Positions 1 through 8,361 of a stretch of DNA of 64,000 nt are shown here, in pieces; position 1 is the stretch's first letter; each line of letters begins with the position of its first letter. The stretch comes from Chitinophagaceae bacterium (GTDB lineage: Bacteria; Bacteroidota; Bacteroidia; Chitinophagales; Chitinophagaceae). The translations under genes and the position numbers were made by a program. The stretch covers positions 83,171 to 147,170 of the forward strand of contig JAEUVJ010000048.1 in the NCBI GenBank assembly GCA_016787085.1. Direction: 5' to 3'. Below the pieces are notes generated by a model. The model was given only the letters and a program-made list of their open reading frames with translations, was not told the DNA's origin and did no database searches.

Positions 1-2
1 CT

Positions 3-203
3 GACCGTTTAACCAGTAACCATATGCGCAACTTCATGGAATGTATGCGTAGCCGCAAACAGCCCAATGCACCGGTAGAAGCCGGCTACTATCATTCTAT
101 TGCCTGCATCATGACCAATGCGGCAGCAAGAACAGGCGCTAAAGTAACCTTCGATGAAAAGACACAGGAAGTGATGGCCGATGGAAAAGTGTTCAAATAT
201 TAA
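3..203 (+). CDS. Gfo/Idh/MocA-family oxidoreductase, C-terminal fragment
   Basis: Only the last 66 codons lie in the window; the reading frame is open from base 3 to the TAA at 201-203. The peptide contains HMRNFMECMRSRKQPNAPVE and ends in DGKVFKY. That pattern (His followed by a 'NF-x-CxRSRKxP' stretch) is typical of the C-terminus of Bacteroidota Gfo/Idh/MocA NAD(P)-dependent oxidoreductases, which act on sugars and inositol-like substrates. The Rossmann half is outside the window, so the cofactor and substrate cannot be judged. The PmoA-like gene follows after 12 bp on the same strand. The two families are often neighbours in Bacteroidota sugar-utilisation loci, so they are probably co-transcribed. 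Confidence 0.8.
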   Translation, partial: DRLTSNHMRNFMECMRSRKQPNAPVEAGYYHSIACIMTNAAARTGAKVTFDEKTQEVMADGKVFKY

Positions 204-215
204 TTGCTGTAACGC

Positions 216-1250
216 ATGAGCAAATTCTTTCTGTATCTTTTTATGCTGTTGCCTGTAATAGTGCCAGCACAGAAGAAGACAGGGTTTGCAATTGAAGAAA
301 GACCAGAAAAGAAGCAATGGGATATTTTATATAATGGGCGCCTGCTGACCTCTTATTGCTACTACGACTCCAGCCGTAAACCGGTGCTTTTCCCTGTGAA
401 TACGGTTGATGGTATTACCGTTACCCGCAGCTTTCCTTTTCAGATTATTCCAGGCGAAAGGACTGACCACCCGCATCATACGGGTATATGGCTGAATTAT
501 GAATCGGTGAATGGCCTCGACTTCTGGAATAATTCAACGGCTATTGCAGCCAATAGAAGACATCTTTACGGCACGATCGTTCACCAGGGTATTTCTGATA
601 TACAGGTCAGTGGTGCTGCTTCTTCATTCACTGCTTCGGCTGCGTGGATACGACCTGACAGGAAAGTGTTGCTGAACGAACGTACCCGGTTCCATTTTAC
701 GGTGAAAGAAAATACACTGGTCATTGACCGGGTTACAGCATTGACAGCTACGGATACGGTTGTTTTATTTAAAGATGCCAAAGACGGTCTGCTGGCTATT
801 CGTGTAGCCAGTGAACTGGAGATGCCCTCCAAAGAGAAAAGCAATTACATAGATGATAAAGGAAATGTAACAGCGGTGCCGCCATCTGCTGCAGATGTTA
901 GCGGTATGTACGTTAGCAGCGAAGGGCTGAAAGGCGATTCGGTATGGGGTACTAAAGGAGCCTGGGCGATGCTGACCGGTAAAAAAGAGGGAAAAGATAT
1001 CACGATCGGCATCATAGATCATCCGGGCAATACCGGTTACCCATCTTACTGGCACGCAAGAGGCTATGGCCTGTTTGCCGCCAATCCTTTGGGAAGAAAG
1101 ATATTCAGTAAAGGAACGGAAGAGCTCAACTTTTCTTTAAAGCCCGGCGAGTCTGTTACTTTTCGCTACAGGATCATTATACACTCCGGAAGTATATTAA
1201 CAGAAAAAGAGATGAATAAAGCGGCCAGTGATTTTAAAAAGACACAATAG
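216..1250 (+). CDS. Secreted PmoA-like (DUF6807) family protein
   Basis: This is a 344-residue protein with an N-terminal signal peptide (residues 1-19, ending near PAQ). The motif GERTDHPHHTGIWLNYESVN (about residues 85-104) and the late segment GNTGYPSYWHARGYGLFAANPLG (about 270-292) mark the family Pfam calls 'methane oxygenase PmoA' (now DUF6807). The family has no relation to particulate methane monooxygenase in these bacteria. It is beta-rich, exported, and usually found beside Gfo/Idh/MocA oxidoreductases in carbohydrate loci, exactly as here. The biochemical role is unknown; a sugar-mutarotase-like or carbohydrate-binding role is only inferred. The start ATG at 216 gives a clean signal peptide and follows the upstream stop by 12 bp. 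Confidence 0.8.
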   Translation: MSKFFLYLFMLLPVIVPAQKKTGFAIEERPEKKQWDILYNGRLLTSYCYYDSSRKPVLFPVNTVDGITVTRSFPFQIIPGERTDHPHHTGIWLNYESVNGLDFWNNSTAIAANRRHLYGTIVHQGISDIQVSGAASSFTASAAWIRPDRKVLLNERTRFHFTVKENTLVIDRVTALTATDTVVLFKDAKDGLLAIRVASELEMPSKEKSNYIDDKGNVTAVPPSAADVSGMYVSSEGLKGDSVWGTKGAWAMLTGKKEGKDITIGIIDHPGNTGYPSYWHARGYGLFAANPLGRKIFSKGTEELNFSLKPGESVTFRYRIIIHSGSILTEKEMNKAASDFKKTQ

Positions 1251-1392
1251 GCTTTTTCCCATTTATGGTTTTTAGTATATACCGCAGGTACTTGCTTCAT
1301 CGATGCAGAAGGCAGGTAGATATTTTTTCAATACCTAAAAGAAAGGGAGATACGATCTGAAATAGCTGAAAGGGAGTTATTTTAGCAAAAAA

Positions 1393-4320
1393 ATGAAGGA
1401 TCAGTTAGCCATACTTGCACAGCGACTCGAAGGCAGGCTATTTCATGATCATACAGCATATCACCGTGCACAGTTAAAGGCATTTGCTACGGATGCTTCC
1501 GTTTACCAGGAAGAACCACTGGCTGTAGCTTTTCCCAAAACAGAAAAAGATATCTGCCTGCTTGTTGATTTTGCCCGGCAACATAAAGTAACACTGATAC
1601 CAAGGGCCGCAGGAACTTCCCTCGCAGGGCAGGTCGTAGGAAAAGGTATCGTAGTAGATATCTCCGATCACTTTAACAGGATACTTGAGGTGAATGCGGA
1701 TGAACAGTGGGTCATCGTACAGCCCGGTGTGATAAGGGACGATCTGAATGCATACCTGAGATCGTACGGATTGATGTTTGGCCCCGAAACATCTACGGCC
1801 AGCAGGGCCATGATAGGAGGGATGGTGGGTAATAACTCCTGTGGGCTGCACAGTATTGTCTGGGGAGCGGTACGTGATCATATACTTGAAACGAAAGTAG
1901 TGCTAAGCGACGGCAGTGTTGTGGTATTAAAAGAAGAAAAGGATGATAGGAATGATCAAAGCGCTAACCCTTTGTTGCAACAGATACGCCGGCAGATGAT
2001 GGAACTGCTAGGGAATGAGAATAACCAGGCAATTATCAGGGATAATTTCCCGAAGAGAACAGTTGTCAGGAGAAATACCGGTTATGCACTGGACCAGTTA
2101 TTGGATCTGCAGCCATTCAATACAGGAGGAGAACATTTCAATCTTAGTAAACTCATCGCAGGATCAGAAGGCACACTGGCTTTTATAACTGAGGTCAAAC
2201 TTCGTTTGTTGCCGTTGCCGCCGGTACATTCAGCATTGGTTTGTATCCATTGTTCTTCTATTAAAGAATCTTTGCTGGCCAATGCCGTGGCATTACGGTC
2301 ACAACCGATGGCATCAGAATTAGTGGATAAGCGCATCATGGATTATACGGCAGCGCATCCCTTGTACAAACAATATCGCCACTTTATTGAAGGAGACCCG
2401 GCAGCTATCCTGATGGTAGAGTTCATGGAGCATCAGCAGGAGGAGGCATCAGACAAAGCCCAACAGCTTATACAATCCTTACAAAATAACAAACTCGGCT
2501 ATGCTTATCCTGTATTATTCAATGCCGATGCAAAGGCTGCCTGGGAGATCAGGAAGGCTGGTCTCGGTTTATTGCGTAATACGGCCGGGGATGAACAACC
2601 GGTCAACCTGATAGAAGATTGCGCAGTAGCCCCGGAAGACCTGCCTGCCTACGTAGAAGACCTGCAGGTGATATTGCGCAAGTTCAACGTGTCCGCTTCC
2701 TATTATGCCCATGCAGGGGCGGGTGAATTGCATATAGAACCTTTGATCAACTTAAAATCGCCGGAAGGCCTGATGCTGTTCCGGGGTATTTTGCACGATA
2801 CGGCATTGCTGGTAAAAAAATACAATGGTTCTTTATCGGGTGAGCATGGCGATGGCAGGCTGAGAGGCGAGTTCATTGCCACGGTAATGGGTGATGAGGT
2901 GATGCGATTGTTCAAAGAGGTCAAAAATGTTTTTGATCCGGATAATATTTTCAACGCCGGTAAGATCGTGAATACACCGGCGATGGATACACACCTGCGG
3001 GTAAAGCAAGATGGTAAGAGCACCGATATTCATACGCATTTTGATTTTTCAGGACAGGGCGGTATAACCCGCCTGGCGGAAAAATGTTCCGGTTCGGGAG
3101 ATTGCAGGCGAAGTGCTGTCTCGGGCGGGTTGATGTGCCCCAGTTATATGGCCACCAGGAATGAATTCAATACGACCCGTGCAAGAGCGAATATATTGAG
3201 ACAATTTCTCAGCGACCCGCATGATGCCCGTCCATTTGACCATGAAGAAATTAAAGATGTAATGGATCTCTGTCTTAGCTGCAAAGGATGCAAAACAGAA
3301 TGCCCTTCGGGTGTGGACATTACAAAAATGAAAGCGGAGTTCCTGCAGCAGTATTATGATAAACATGGAGTGCCGTTGCGGGCAAAGCTGGTCGGCAATT
3401 TTTCAAAGCAAATGAAGCTGGCGTCCCTGGCGCCTTCATTATACAATGCGGTTCTCTCCAATCAATTCTTACGACGCAGCATGAACAGGCTGATAGGTTT
3501 TCATCCCGACAGGACCATGCCTCTACTTTCAAAAGAGACATTGCGTACATGGTTTACAAAAAGGAAAGCGGGAGTTAGCCGGGATAAAAAAAGAACCGTT
3601 TATTTTTTCTGCGATGAGTTTACCAATTATCTCGATGCAGCAATTGGAAAGAAAGCTATTGTGTTGCTGGAAAAGCTGGGATATAACGTGATCATGCCTG
3701 AGCATGAAGAAAGCGGTAGGACCTATTTGTCAAAAGGATTGGTGAAAAAGGCGAAGGCTGTTGCTGAAAGAAATGTACGCATGCTTTCAGCGCTGGTTGA
3801 GGAACAAGTCCCTGTTATTGGCGTTGAGCCATCGGCTATTCTTACATTACGGGATGAGTACCCTGAGTTGGTTGAACCTTCGCTTCGGGATAAAGCCCGG
3901 CAGATAGCTGCGGCTACGTTTATGATAGATGAGTTCCTGTATCAGGAAATGAATGCCGGGCATATCCGGAAAGAGCAATTCACTACGGATAGCAGGAATA
4001 TTGCTTTGCATGCACACTGTTACCAGAAAGTACTTTCTTCATCGAAATACAGTTTATTCATTTTGTCTTTTCCTGTCAATTTCAACGTGCACGAGATACC
4101 AAGCGGTTGCTGTGGTATGGCAGGCTCATTTGGCTATGAAAAGGAACATTATGCTATTTCTCAAAAAGTGGGAGAACTCGTTCTTTTCCCTACGATACGA
4201 TCGCTTTCGGATAATGTATGGATAGCTGCTTCAGGTACATCCTGTCGTCACCAGATCAAAGATGGGGTGGGCAGAAAAACATTTCATCCTGTGGAGATAT
4301 TGGCTGATGCTGTGCTCTAA
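1393..4320 (+). CDS. FAD-linked oxidase / Fe-S dehydrogenase fusion (GlcD-GlpC/YdiJ type)
   Basis: This 975-residue single chain joins three modules. Residues about 40-230 form a PCMH-type FAD-binding domain with PRAAGTSLAGQ and GMVGNNSCG (about residue 143 on). The FAD-oxidase C-terminal domain includes GEHGDGRLRGEF (about 483). A dicluster ferredoxin region has Cys groups near residues 564-580 and 625-638 (CLSCKGCKTECPSG). A CCG-type cysteine-rich domain ends the chain, with HAHCYQKVL and GCCGMAGSFG (about 905). Fusions of this kind (YdiJ, D-2-hydroxyglutarate or D-lactate dehydrogenases) oxidise D-2-hydroxy acids and pass electrons through Fe-S clusters to quinone or another acceptor. The substrate cannot be fixed from sequence. 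The gene stands alone; the next gene is convergent. Confidence 0.85.
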   Translation: MKDQLAILAQRLEGRLFHDHTAYHRAQLKAFATDASVYQEEPLAVAFPKTEKDICLLVDFARQHKVTLIPRAAGTSLAGQVVGKGIVVDISDHFNRILEVNADEQWVIVQPGVIRDDLNAYLRSYGLMFGPETSTASRAMIGGMVGNNSCGLHSIVWGAVRDHILETKVVLSDGSVVVLKEEKDDRNDQSANPLLQQIRRQMMELLGNENNQAIIRDNFPKRTVVRRNTGYALDQLLDLQPFNTGGEHFNLSKLIAGSEGTLAFITEVKLRLLPLPPVHSALVCIHCSSIKESLLANAVALRSQPMASELVDKRIMDYTAAHPLYKQYRHFIEGDPAAILMVEFMEHQQEEASDKAQQLIQSLQNNKLGYAYPVLFNADAKAAWEIRKAGLGLLRNTAGDEQPVNLIEDCAVAPEDLPAYVEDLQVILRKFNVSASYYAHAGAGELHIEPLINLKSPEGLMLFRGILHDTALLVKKYNGSLSGEHGDGRLRGEFIATVMGDEVMRLFKEVKNVFDPDNIFNAGKIVNTPAMDTHLRVKQDGKSTDIHTHFDFSGQGGITRLAEKCSGSGDCRRSAVSGGLMCPSYMATRNEFNTTRARANILRQFLSDPHDARPFDHEEIKDVMDLCLSCKGCKTECPSGVDITKMKAEFLQQYYDKHGVPLRAKLVGNFSKQMKLASLAPSLYNAVLSNQFLRRSMNRLIGFHPDRTMPLLSKETLRTWFTKRKAGVSRDKKRTVYFFCDEFTNYLDAAIGKKAIVLLEKLGYNVIMPEHEESGRTYLSKGLVKKAKAVAERNVRMLSALVEEQVPVIGVEPSAILTLRDEYPELVEPSLRDKARQIAAATFMIDEFLYQEMNAGHIRKEQFTTDSRNIALHAHCYQKVLSSSKYSLFILSFPVNFNVHEIPSGCCGMAGSFGYEKEHYAISQKVGELVLFPTIRSLSDNVWIAASGTSCRHQIKDGVGRKTFHPVEILADAVL

Positions 4321-4334
4321 CGAAATATATCTTT

Positions 4335-4838
4335 TCAGTAAGTCATCTGTTTGATCAGTTCACTGTGATGAGGATATTTTCCAATCAATTCATTTCTGTC
4401 GGCCAGTTCGAAATCATCAAAATCAAAACCCGGAGCTACGGTGCAGCCGGCGAGTCCATATTCTCCGCCGTCAGCTACTCTTGAGCCAAACCAGTTGCCG
4501 GCTTTGATCACACAAAAAAGAGAATGACCTTTTTCTGCATCATTACTCAGAAAGTGCTCTTTCAGTTCTCCATTTTCCATGATCTCGTAAATGATAAGGG
4601 GATCGCCGGCATAAAAATGCCAGAGTTCATCAGACTTAATGCGGTGAAAAGCAGAGAATCCGTTTTTTTTCAGCAAGAAATAAATATGTGTGCAAACGTT
4701 TCTTTCACTGCTGAATGCGGAGGGCAGCTTTTCTTTATCCAGCAGTAAAGCGGAGCGATATACTTCGCTGTACCATCCGCCTTCAATATGTTGCTGTAGT
4801 TGCAGGTGCTGTATCCAGAAGTCAGCCGTGCGATGCAT
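4335..4838 (-). CDS. Cupin_5 (DUF985) family protein
   Basis: This is a 167-residue cytosolic protein. The opening LQQHIEGGWYSEVYRS, followed by a 'yFLL...FSAFHRIKSDELWHFYAGDPL' run and VAPGFDFDDFELADR near the end, matches the Cupin_5/DUF985 family of small beta-barrel proteins. The family includes YlbA-like sugar-binding cupins of uncertain function. No catalytic role can be assigned. The start lies 2 bp after the stop of the upstream HU-domain gene (4841-5740), so the two are almost certainly one transcript, though no functional link is obvious. Confidence 0.75.
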   Translation of the reverse strand: MHRTADFWIQHLQLQQHIEGGWYSEVYRSALLLDKEKLPSAFSSERNVCTHIYFLLKKNGFSAFHRIKSDELWHFYAGDPLIIYEIMENGELKEHFLSNDAEKGHSLFCVIKAGNWFGSRVADGGEYGLAGCTVAPGFDFDDFELADRNELIGKYPHHSELIKQMTY

Positions 4839-4840
4839 GA

Positions 4841-5740
4841 TCAGTTTTGGTGTTCAATATAGACCTTTCTGCCAAGAAATATGGTCAGTGAATCAATGAT
4901 GCGGGTAGTATCGGAGGAGACCGGCAGCATGATAAATAACTTGTACCGGACAGAATCTTTTGTTTCCAACTGTATCAAATTGGCCAGGTTGGTTTGCTTT
5001 AATTGATTGAAACGCTTATAGGCCCTGTTGCCATTCGTTTCTTCCAGTATGTATTTGTAGCGGTTGGCGACAGCTTTTGGCGGAGTAGTGAGTGAGTCGG
5101 GTTTTATTAATTGAGATGAATCAACTACCTGTGTCGCTGTTTCCGTAGTAACGTCAGAAACGGATGCATCACCCTGGGCATTGCGGGTAGCAATGGTATA
5201 GCCGCCCCAGATAGCGAGGCCAAGACCGCAAACAGCTAACAGGACAGCCACCGGTTTTTTCCAGCGTGACTTAACAGCGGGGGTGGCTAAGAATGCCTGG
5301 TATTTTGCATCAGTGGACTCTTTTTTGGACAGGCCATGTACTTCTTTTTGCGCTATCTCCTTTGCTTTATCGGTGATGATGGCGCCGGGAGTGAATTCGA
5401 ACTCTCCGGGCCTGATCTTAACAAGGCTGCCGATGCCCTCAAAGGTGAATGGCTTGCCGATATTCAGGAACTGGTGAACCAGTTCCAGATGCGATTCCAC
5501 GTCGGAGATGGCCAGCGCTTTCATTTTACCCGTCTGGGAAGAAATGTAACTGATCAGCTCCGGCACTTCCCTGATGGAAGGATCACTTTTAAATCCGATG
5601 CCTTCCGGCATGGTATTCTTGTGACGGGAATGATCGGAATCAATAATTACGGAAGGGTCGAGGGTGAAGGTACCGATACCGGGCAGGTCAAGCCGCTTGT
5701 GGGTATATAGGTACTGGGCAAGGAGGTAGGCGAGTTTCAA
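4841..5740 (-). CDS. HU-CCDC81/SPOR-type membrane protein
   Basis: This is a 299-residue protein. Residues about 1-120 resemble the paired HU-CCDC81 domains of Bacteroidota: LPGIGTFTLDPS (about 20-31) and a second HU-like copy with GKPFTFEGIGSLVKIRPGEFEF. One transmembrane helix follows at about 161-183 (VLLAVCGLGLAIWGGY) after basic residues, so the N-terminal domain should be cytosolic. A periplasmic linker leads to a C-terminal region of about 75 residues, beginning near NRYKYILEETNGNRAYKRFN, that looks like a SPOR fold. SPOR domains bind denuded peptidoglycan at division sites; HU-CCDC81/SPOR proteins are therefore thought to act in division or envelope organisation. The SPOR call is from pattern, not alignment. 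Confidence 0.7.
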   Translation of the reverse strand: MKLAYLLAQYLYTHKRLDLPGIGTFTLDPSVIIDSDHSRHKNTMPEGIGFKSDPSIREVPELISYISSQTGKMKALAISDVESHLELVHQFLNIGKPFTFEGIGSLVKIRPGEFEFTPGAIITDKAKEIAQKEVHGLSKKESTDAKYQAFLATPAVKSRWKKPVAVLLAVCGLGLAIWGGYTIATRNAQGDASVSDVTTETATQVVDSSQLIKPDSLTTPPKAVANRYKYILEETNGNRAYKRFNQLKQTNLANLIQLETKDSVRYKLFIMLPVSSDTTRIIDSLTIFLGRKVYIEHQN

Positions 5741-5783
5741 TGTATTGGAATTGGTCTCGCAATATATATATTTTGTATCGCCG

Positions 5784-5816
5784 TTGCAATAGGGTGAACC
5801 CGATACTTTAGATTTG
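5784..5816 (+). promoter_or_regulatory. Bacteroidota-type promoter (TTG / TAGATTTG)
   Basis: TTG at 5784-5786 is followed after 22 bp by TAGATTTG at 5809-5816. The match is to the Bacteroidota vegetative consensus TTTG-N19-21-TAnnTTTG. The ATG of the downstream gene begins 8 bp after the -7 box, so the transcript would be leaderless or nearly so. Confidence 0.5.
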
Positions 5817-5823
5817 CATTTTT

Positions 5824-6147
5824 ATGCTGACTGACGAGGAAAAAAAGTTCATGGTGTACTGGGAGGCCAACCGTCTCAGGCGGAAAAAGGTATTCAGGCA
5901 ACTGAGCCTGGGGCTGCCAATGGGGGTAATATTGGTGACAGCCATCCTGATCAATTTCTTTTCCGGGTGGTACAAAAAGGCGGATATGGAGCTGCGCTCC
6001 CAGTCGCAGAGTTCACAGGCCAGCCTTATCCTGGTAGTGATCATAGCCGCCCTGCTGATCGTATCGTTCATCGTTGTATTTTCTGTACGTCACAAGTGGG
6101 AAATGTATGAGCAGCATTACCGGGAGCTGATGGCCCGCAAGGATTGA
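5824..6147 (+). CDS. Small two-helix membrane protein, unknown function
   Basis: This is a 107-residue protein not assigned to a family. It has a charged N-terminus (TDEEKKFMVYWEANRLRRKKVFRQ), a first hydrophobic helix at about 28-46 (LSLGLPMGVILVTAILINFF), a short hydrophilic loop, a second helix at about 66-88 (LILVVIIAALLIVSFIVVFSV), and a charged C-terminal tail. With both ends rich in Lys/Arg/Glu, an N-in/C-in topology is likely. The start is supported by a promoter-like box ending at 5816. It is divergent from the HU/SPOR gene. No function is proposed. Confidence 0.65.
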   Translation: MLTDEEKKFMVYWEANRLRRKKVFRQLSLGLPMGVILVTAILINFFSGWYKKADMELRSQSQSSQASLILVVIIAALLIVSFIVVFSVRHKWEMYEQHYRELMARKD

Positions 6148-6225
6148 TTTTATTTCAGTATTCTTGCAGCGCAAACGCATTGCGGGTTGTCATTATGTTC
6201 AGTACTATTTAAAACAAGACCTATC

Positions 6226-6696
6226 GTGAAGAATTCTGTATTGCCTTTGTTCCTTTTACTGATAATTGTATCTGGTTCCGGCTGTCTCAAAGATAAGACC
6301 TGTACACCCAAAATGCCTTCCAGCGAGGCGGCAACCATACAGACTTATGCCGGTCTGAACGGTATCATTGCAGTGCCTCATTCCAGCGGCCTTTATTATG
6401 AGATCCTTGACCCCGGAACTGGGGCCACCGCTACAGCCACTTCAACTATTTTCATTACTTATACCGGCAAAATGCTGGATGGAACAGTATTCGACCAGCA
6501 AAACAATTCTGGTGCAACGGGATGGCCGCTCAATCAGTTGATAGAAGGATGGAGAGTTGGTATCCCGCTGATCAAAGAAGGAGGACGTATCCGGCTGCTG
6601 ATACCTTCTTCCATGGCATATGGCTGCACAGGCTACGGAGGTATCCCCGGCGATGCCATTCTGGATTTTGATATTACCCTTGTGGATGTTCAATAA
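6226..6696 (+). CDS. FKBP-type peptidyl-prolyl isomerase lipoprotein
   Basis: The protein catalyses cis-trans isomerisation of peptidyl-proline bonds, here presumably at the membrane or in the periplasm. The GTG at 6226 is preferred because it gives a normal lipoprotein signal (KNSVLPLFLLLIIVSGSGC, lipobox ending at C20). A longer reading from TTG at 6187 would place a poor leader before it. The FKBP fold occupies about residues 65-156, with FITYTGKMLDGTVFD, the loop around GWRVGIPLIKEGGRIRLLIP, and the closing DAILDFDITLVDV. At 156 residues it is a single-domain FKBP. A strong intrinsic terminator follows at 6717-6745. Confidence 0.85.
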   Translation: MKNSVLPLFLLLIIVSGSGCLKDKTCTPKMPSSEAATIQTYAGLNGIIAVPHSSGLYYEILDPGTGATATATSTIFITYTGKMLDGTVFDQQNNSGATGWPLNQLIEGWRVGIPLIKEGGRIRLLIPSSMAYGCTGYGGIPGDAILDFDITLVDVQ

Positions 6697-6716
6697 GTAA
6701 CCAATACTGCCTGCTG

Positions 6717-6745
6717 AACCCCGGTTGAAACGCCGGGGTTTTTTT
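6717..6745 (+). terminator. Intrinsic terminator after the FKBP gene
   Basis: AACCCCGG (6717-6724) pairs with CCGGGGTT (6733-6740) around an 8-nt loop, followed by a T run. It ends the FKBP transcript. It also shows that a TTG at 6725 inside the loop is not the start of the next gene. Confidence 0.85.
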
Positions 6746-6775
6746 AATTGTATTTTTGGTCTCAAACGATCTCCC

Positions 6776-8203
6776 TTGACATACGAACCCATTTCTGTCT
6801 TTGATATTTTTAAGATAGGCATAGGCCCATCCAGTTCGCATACACTCGGCCCCTGGCGGGCAGCCCAGCGGTTTACCCGTTCATTGCAGGAAAATAAGCT
6901 ACTGTATGAAGTAGTATCGCTGAAAGTTTTGCTGTATGGTTCATTGGCAAAAACAGGGGTGGGGCATGGTACAGATATGGCGGTCCAGCTTGGCCTCAGC
7001 GGTGATGACCCTGTCACGTTTGATGTGCATAACATTCATGCCAAGCTGAATGATATCGCCTCTATGAGACAAATTGTACTGGGTGGACTGCATGAAGTGG
7101 ATTTTGATCCCAGGGAAGATATTGAGTTCCTGTTCTCAGAGACCTTACCTTTTCATCCGAATGCGCTGACCTTCCTGGTGACGTTGAAGAACGGTGAATC
7201 TCTCTCTGATACTTATTATTCTGTTGGCGGGGGCTTTGTGGTCAAAGAAAATGAAGAGGCAGGAAGCAGAAAAGCAGCACAGTTCCCATTTCCTATCAAT
7301 ACGGCGGATGATATATTGCACTGGTGTATCAAAACAGGACTTTCCATACATGAGATCGTTATGGAAAATGAGAATGCGTGGCGGGCGGAGACGGAAACAA
7401 AACAAGGTCTGTTGGACATCTGGCAGGTAATGAAGGAATGTGTGTATCGCGGTTGTCATGCAGAAGGGACCCTGCCCGGCGGATTGAATGTAAGAAGAAG
7501 GGCGGCTGATCTGAATAAACGATTACTCAGGGGTTATACTTACACGGATTTTGACTCATGGTTAGAAACTATCCGCAGCGGCGGACATGATTTCAAATAC
7601 ATACTCGATTGGGTTAGCTGCTTCGCCCTGGCTGTAAATGAAGAGAATGCTTCATTTGGCAGGGTAGTGACGGCGCCAACCAATGGGGCTGCCGGTGTGA
7701 TACCGGCCGTACTGTTGTATTACGTGGTATTCAATAATGGCCATACCGACGAGAAGGTCATTCGTTTCCTGCTTACAGCATCAGAGATCGGCAGTATTTT
7801 TAAAAAGGGGGCTACCATCTCTGCAGCGATGGGTGGTTGCCAGGCAGAAATAGGCGTTTCATCTTCCATGGCGGCGGCGGCATTGACAGAAGCCATGGGC
7901 GGCACACAACGGCAGGCATTAATGGCTGCTGAGATCGCTATGGAACATCACCTGGGGATGACCTGCGACCCGATCGGTGGCCTTGTACAAGTGCCCTGTA
8001 TCGAACGAAATACAATGGGCGCTATCAAAGCGATCACTGCTTCGCAACTGGCTTTACAAAGCTTACCGGATTATGCCAAAGTATCTTTGGACGGGGTGAT
8101 CAAAACCATGTGGGACACCGCCCTTGACATGAACAGCAAGTATAAAGAAACTGCCGACGGCGGCCTGGCAGTAAATGTGCCGCTGAGTTTGCCGGAATGC
8201 TGA
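6776..8203 (+). CDS. sdaA: L-serine ammonia-lyase, single-chain Fe-S type
   Basis: The enzyme deaminates L-serine to pyruvate and ammonia with a [4Fe-4S] cluster. The TTG at 6776 is chosen because the protein then begins [20 protein letters not shown], the usual N-terminus of the family; the earlier TTG at 6725 sits in a terminator loop. Length is about 475 residues, normal for the fused beta+alpha form. The beta-domain motif GPSSSHT lies at about 18-24. The alpha domain has [14 protein letters not shown] (about 302) and the cluster-binding segment [18 protein letters not shown] (Cys near 397 and 408), with a further Cys near [13 protein letters not shown]. Gene name follows E. coli usage. 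No partner gene lies beside it. Confidence 0.9.
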   Translation: MTYEPISVFDIFKIGIGPSSSHTLGPWRAAQRFTRSLQENKLLYEVVSLKVLLYGSLAKTGVGHGTDMAVQLGLSGDDPVTFDVHNIHAKLNDIASMRQIVLGGLHEVDFDPREDIEFLFSETLPFHPNALTFLVTLKNGESLSDTYYSVGGGFVVKENEEAGSRKAAQFPFPINTADDILHWCIKTGLSIHEIVMENENAWRAETETKQGLLDIWQVMKECVYRGCHAEGTLPGGLNVRRRAADLNKRLLRGYTYTDFDSWLETIRSGGHDFKYILDWVSCFALAVNEENASFGRVVTAPTNGAAGVIPAVLLYYVVFNNGHTDEKVIRFLLTASEIGSIFKKGATISAAMGGCQAEIGVSSSMAAAALTEAMGGTQRQALMAAEIAMEHHLGMTCDPIGGLVQVPCIERNTMGAIKAITASQLALQSLPDYAKVSLDGVIKTMWDTALDMNSKYKETADGGLAVNVPLSLPEC

Positions 8204-8312
8204 CAGGCTGTTTTACTACTGCCGGTTAATAGTGTATCTTCATGATTCTTTAGTTTATTCTTTTCGCCTGCCCTGCCCGTTTCCGGCTACCTGATGTACC
8301 CGCTTAGTAGTA

Positions 8313-8341
8313 TTGACTTGAAACTGTTTATTGTTTAATTT
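8313..8341 (+). promoter_or_regulatory. Possible sigma70-like promoter before the three-gene operon
   Basis: TTGACT (8313-8318) and TAATTT (8336-8341) are separated by 17 bp. That is close to the general sigma70 pattern rather than the Bacteroidota TAnnTTTG form seen at several other genes here. It stands 21-51 bp before the possible starts of the operon. Short motifs like this arise by chance, so the call is weak. Confidence 0.3.
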
Positions 8342-8361
8342 TTACCTGATTAAATCCAGAC

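Noticed and set aside
6725..6775. Upstream TTG start for the serine ammonia-lyase
   Set aside because: It lies in the loop of an intrinsic terminator, and the resulting extra residues do not match the family; TTG at 6776 gives the conserved N-terminus.
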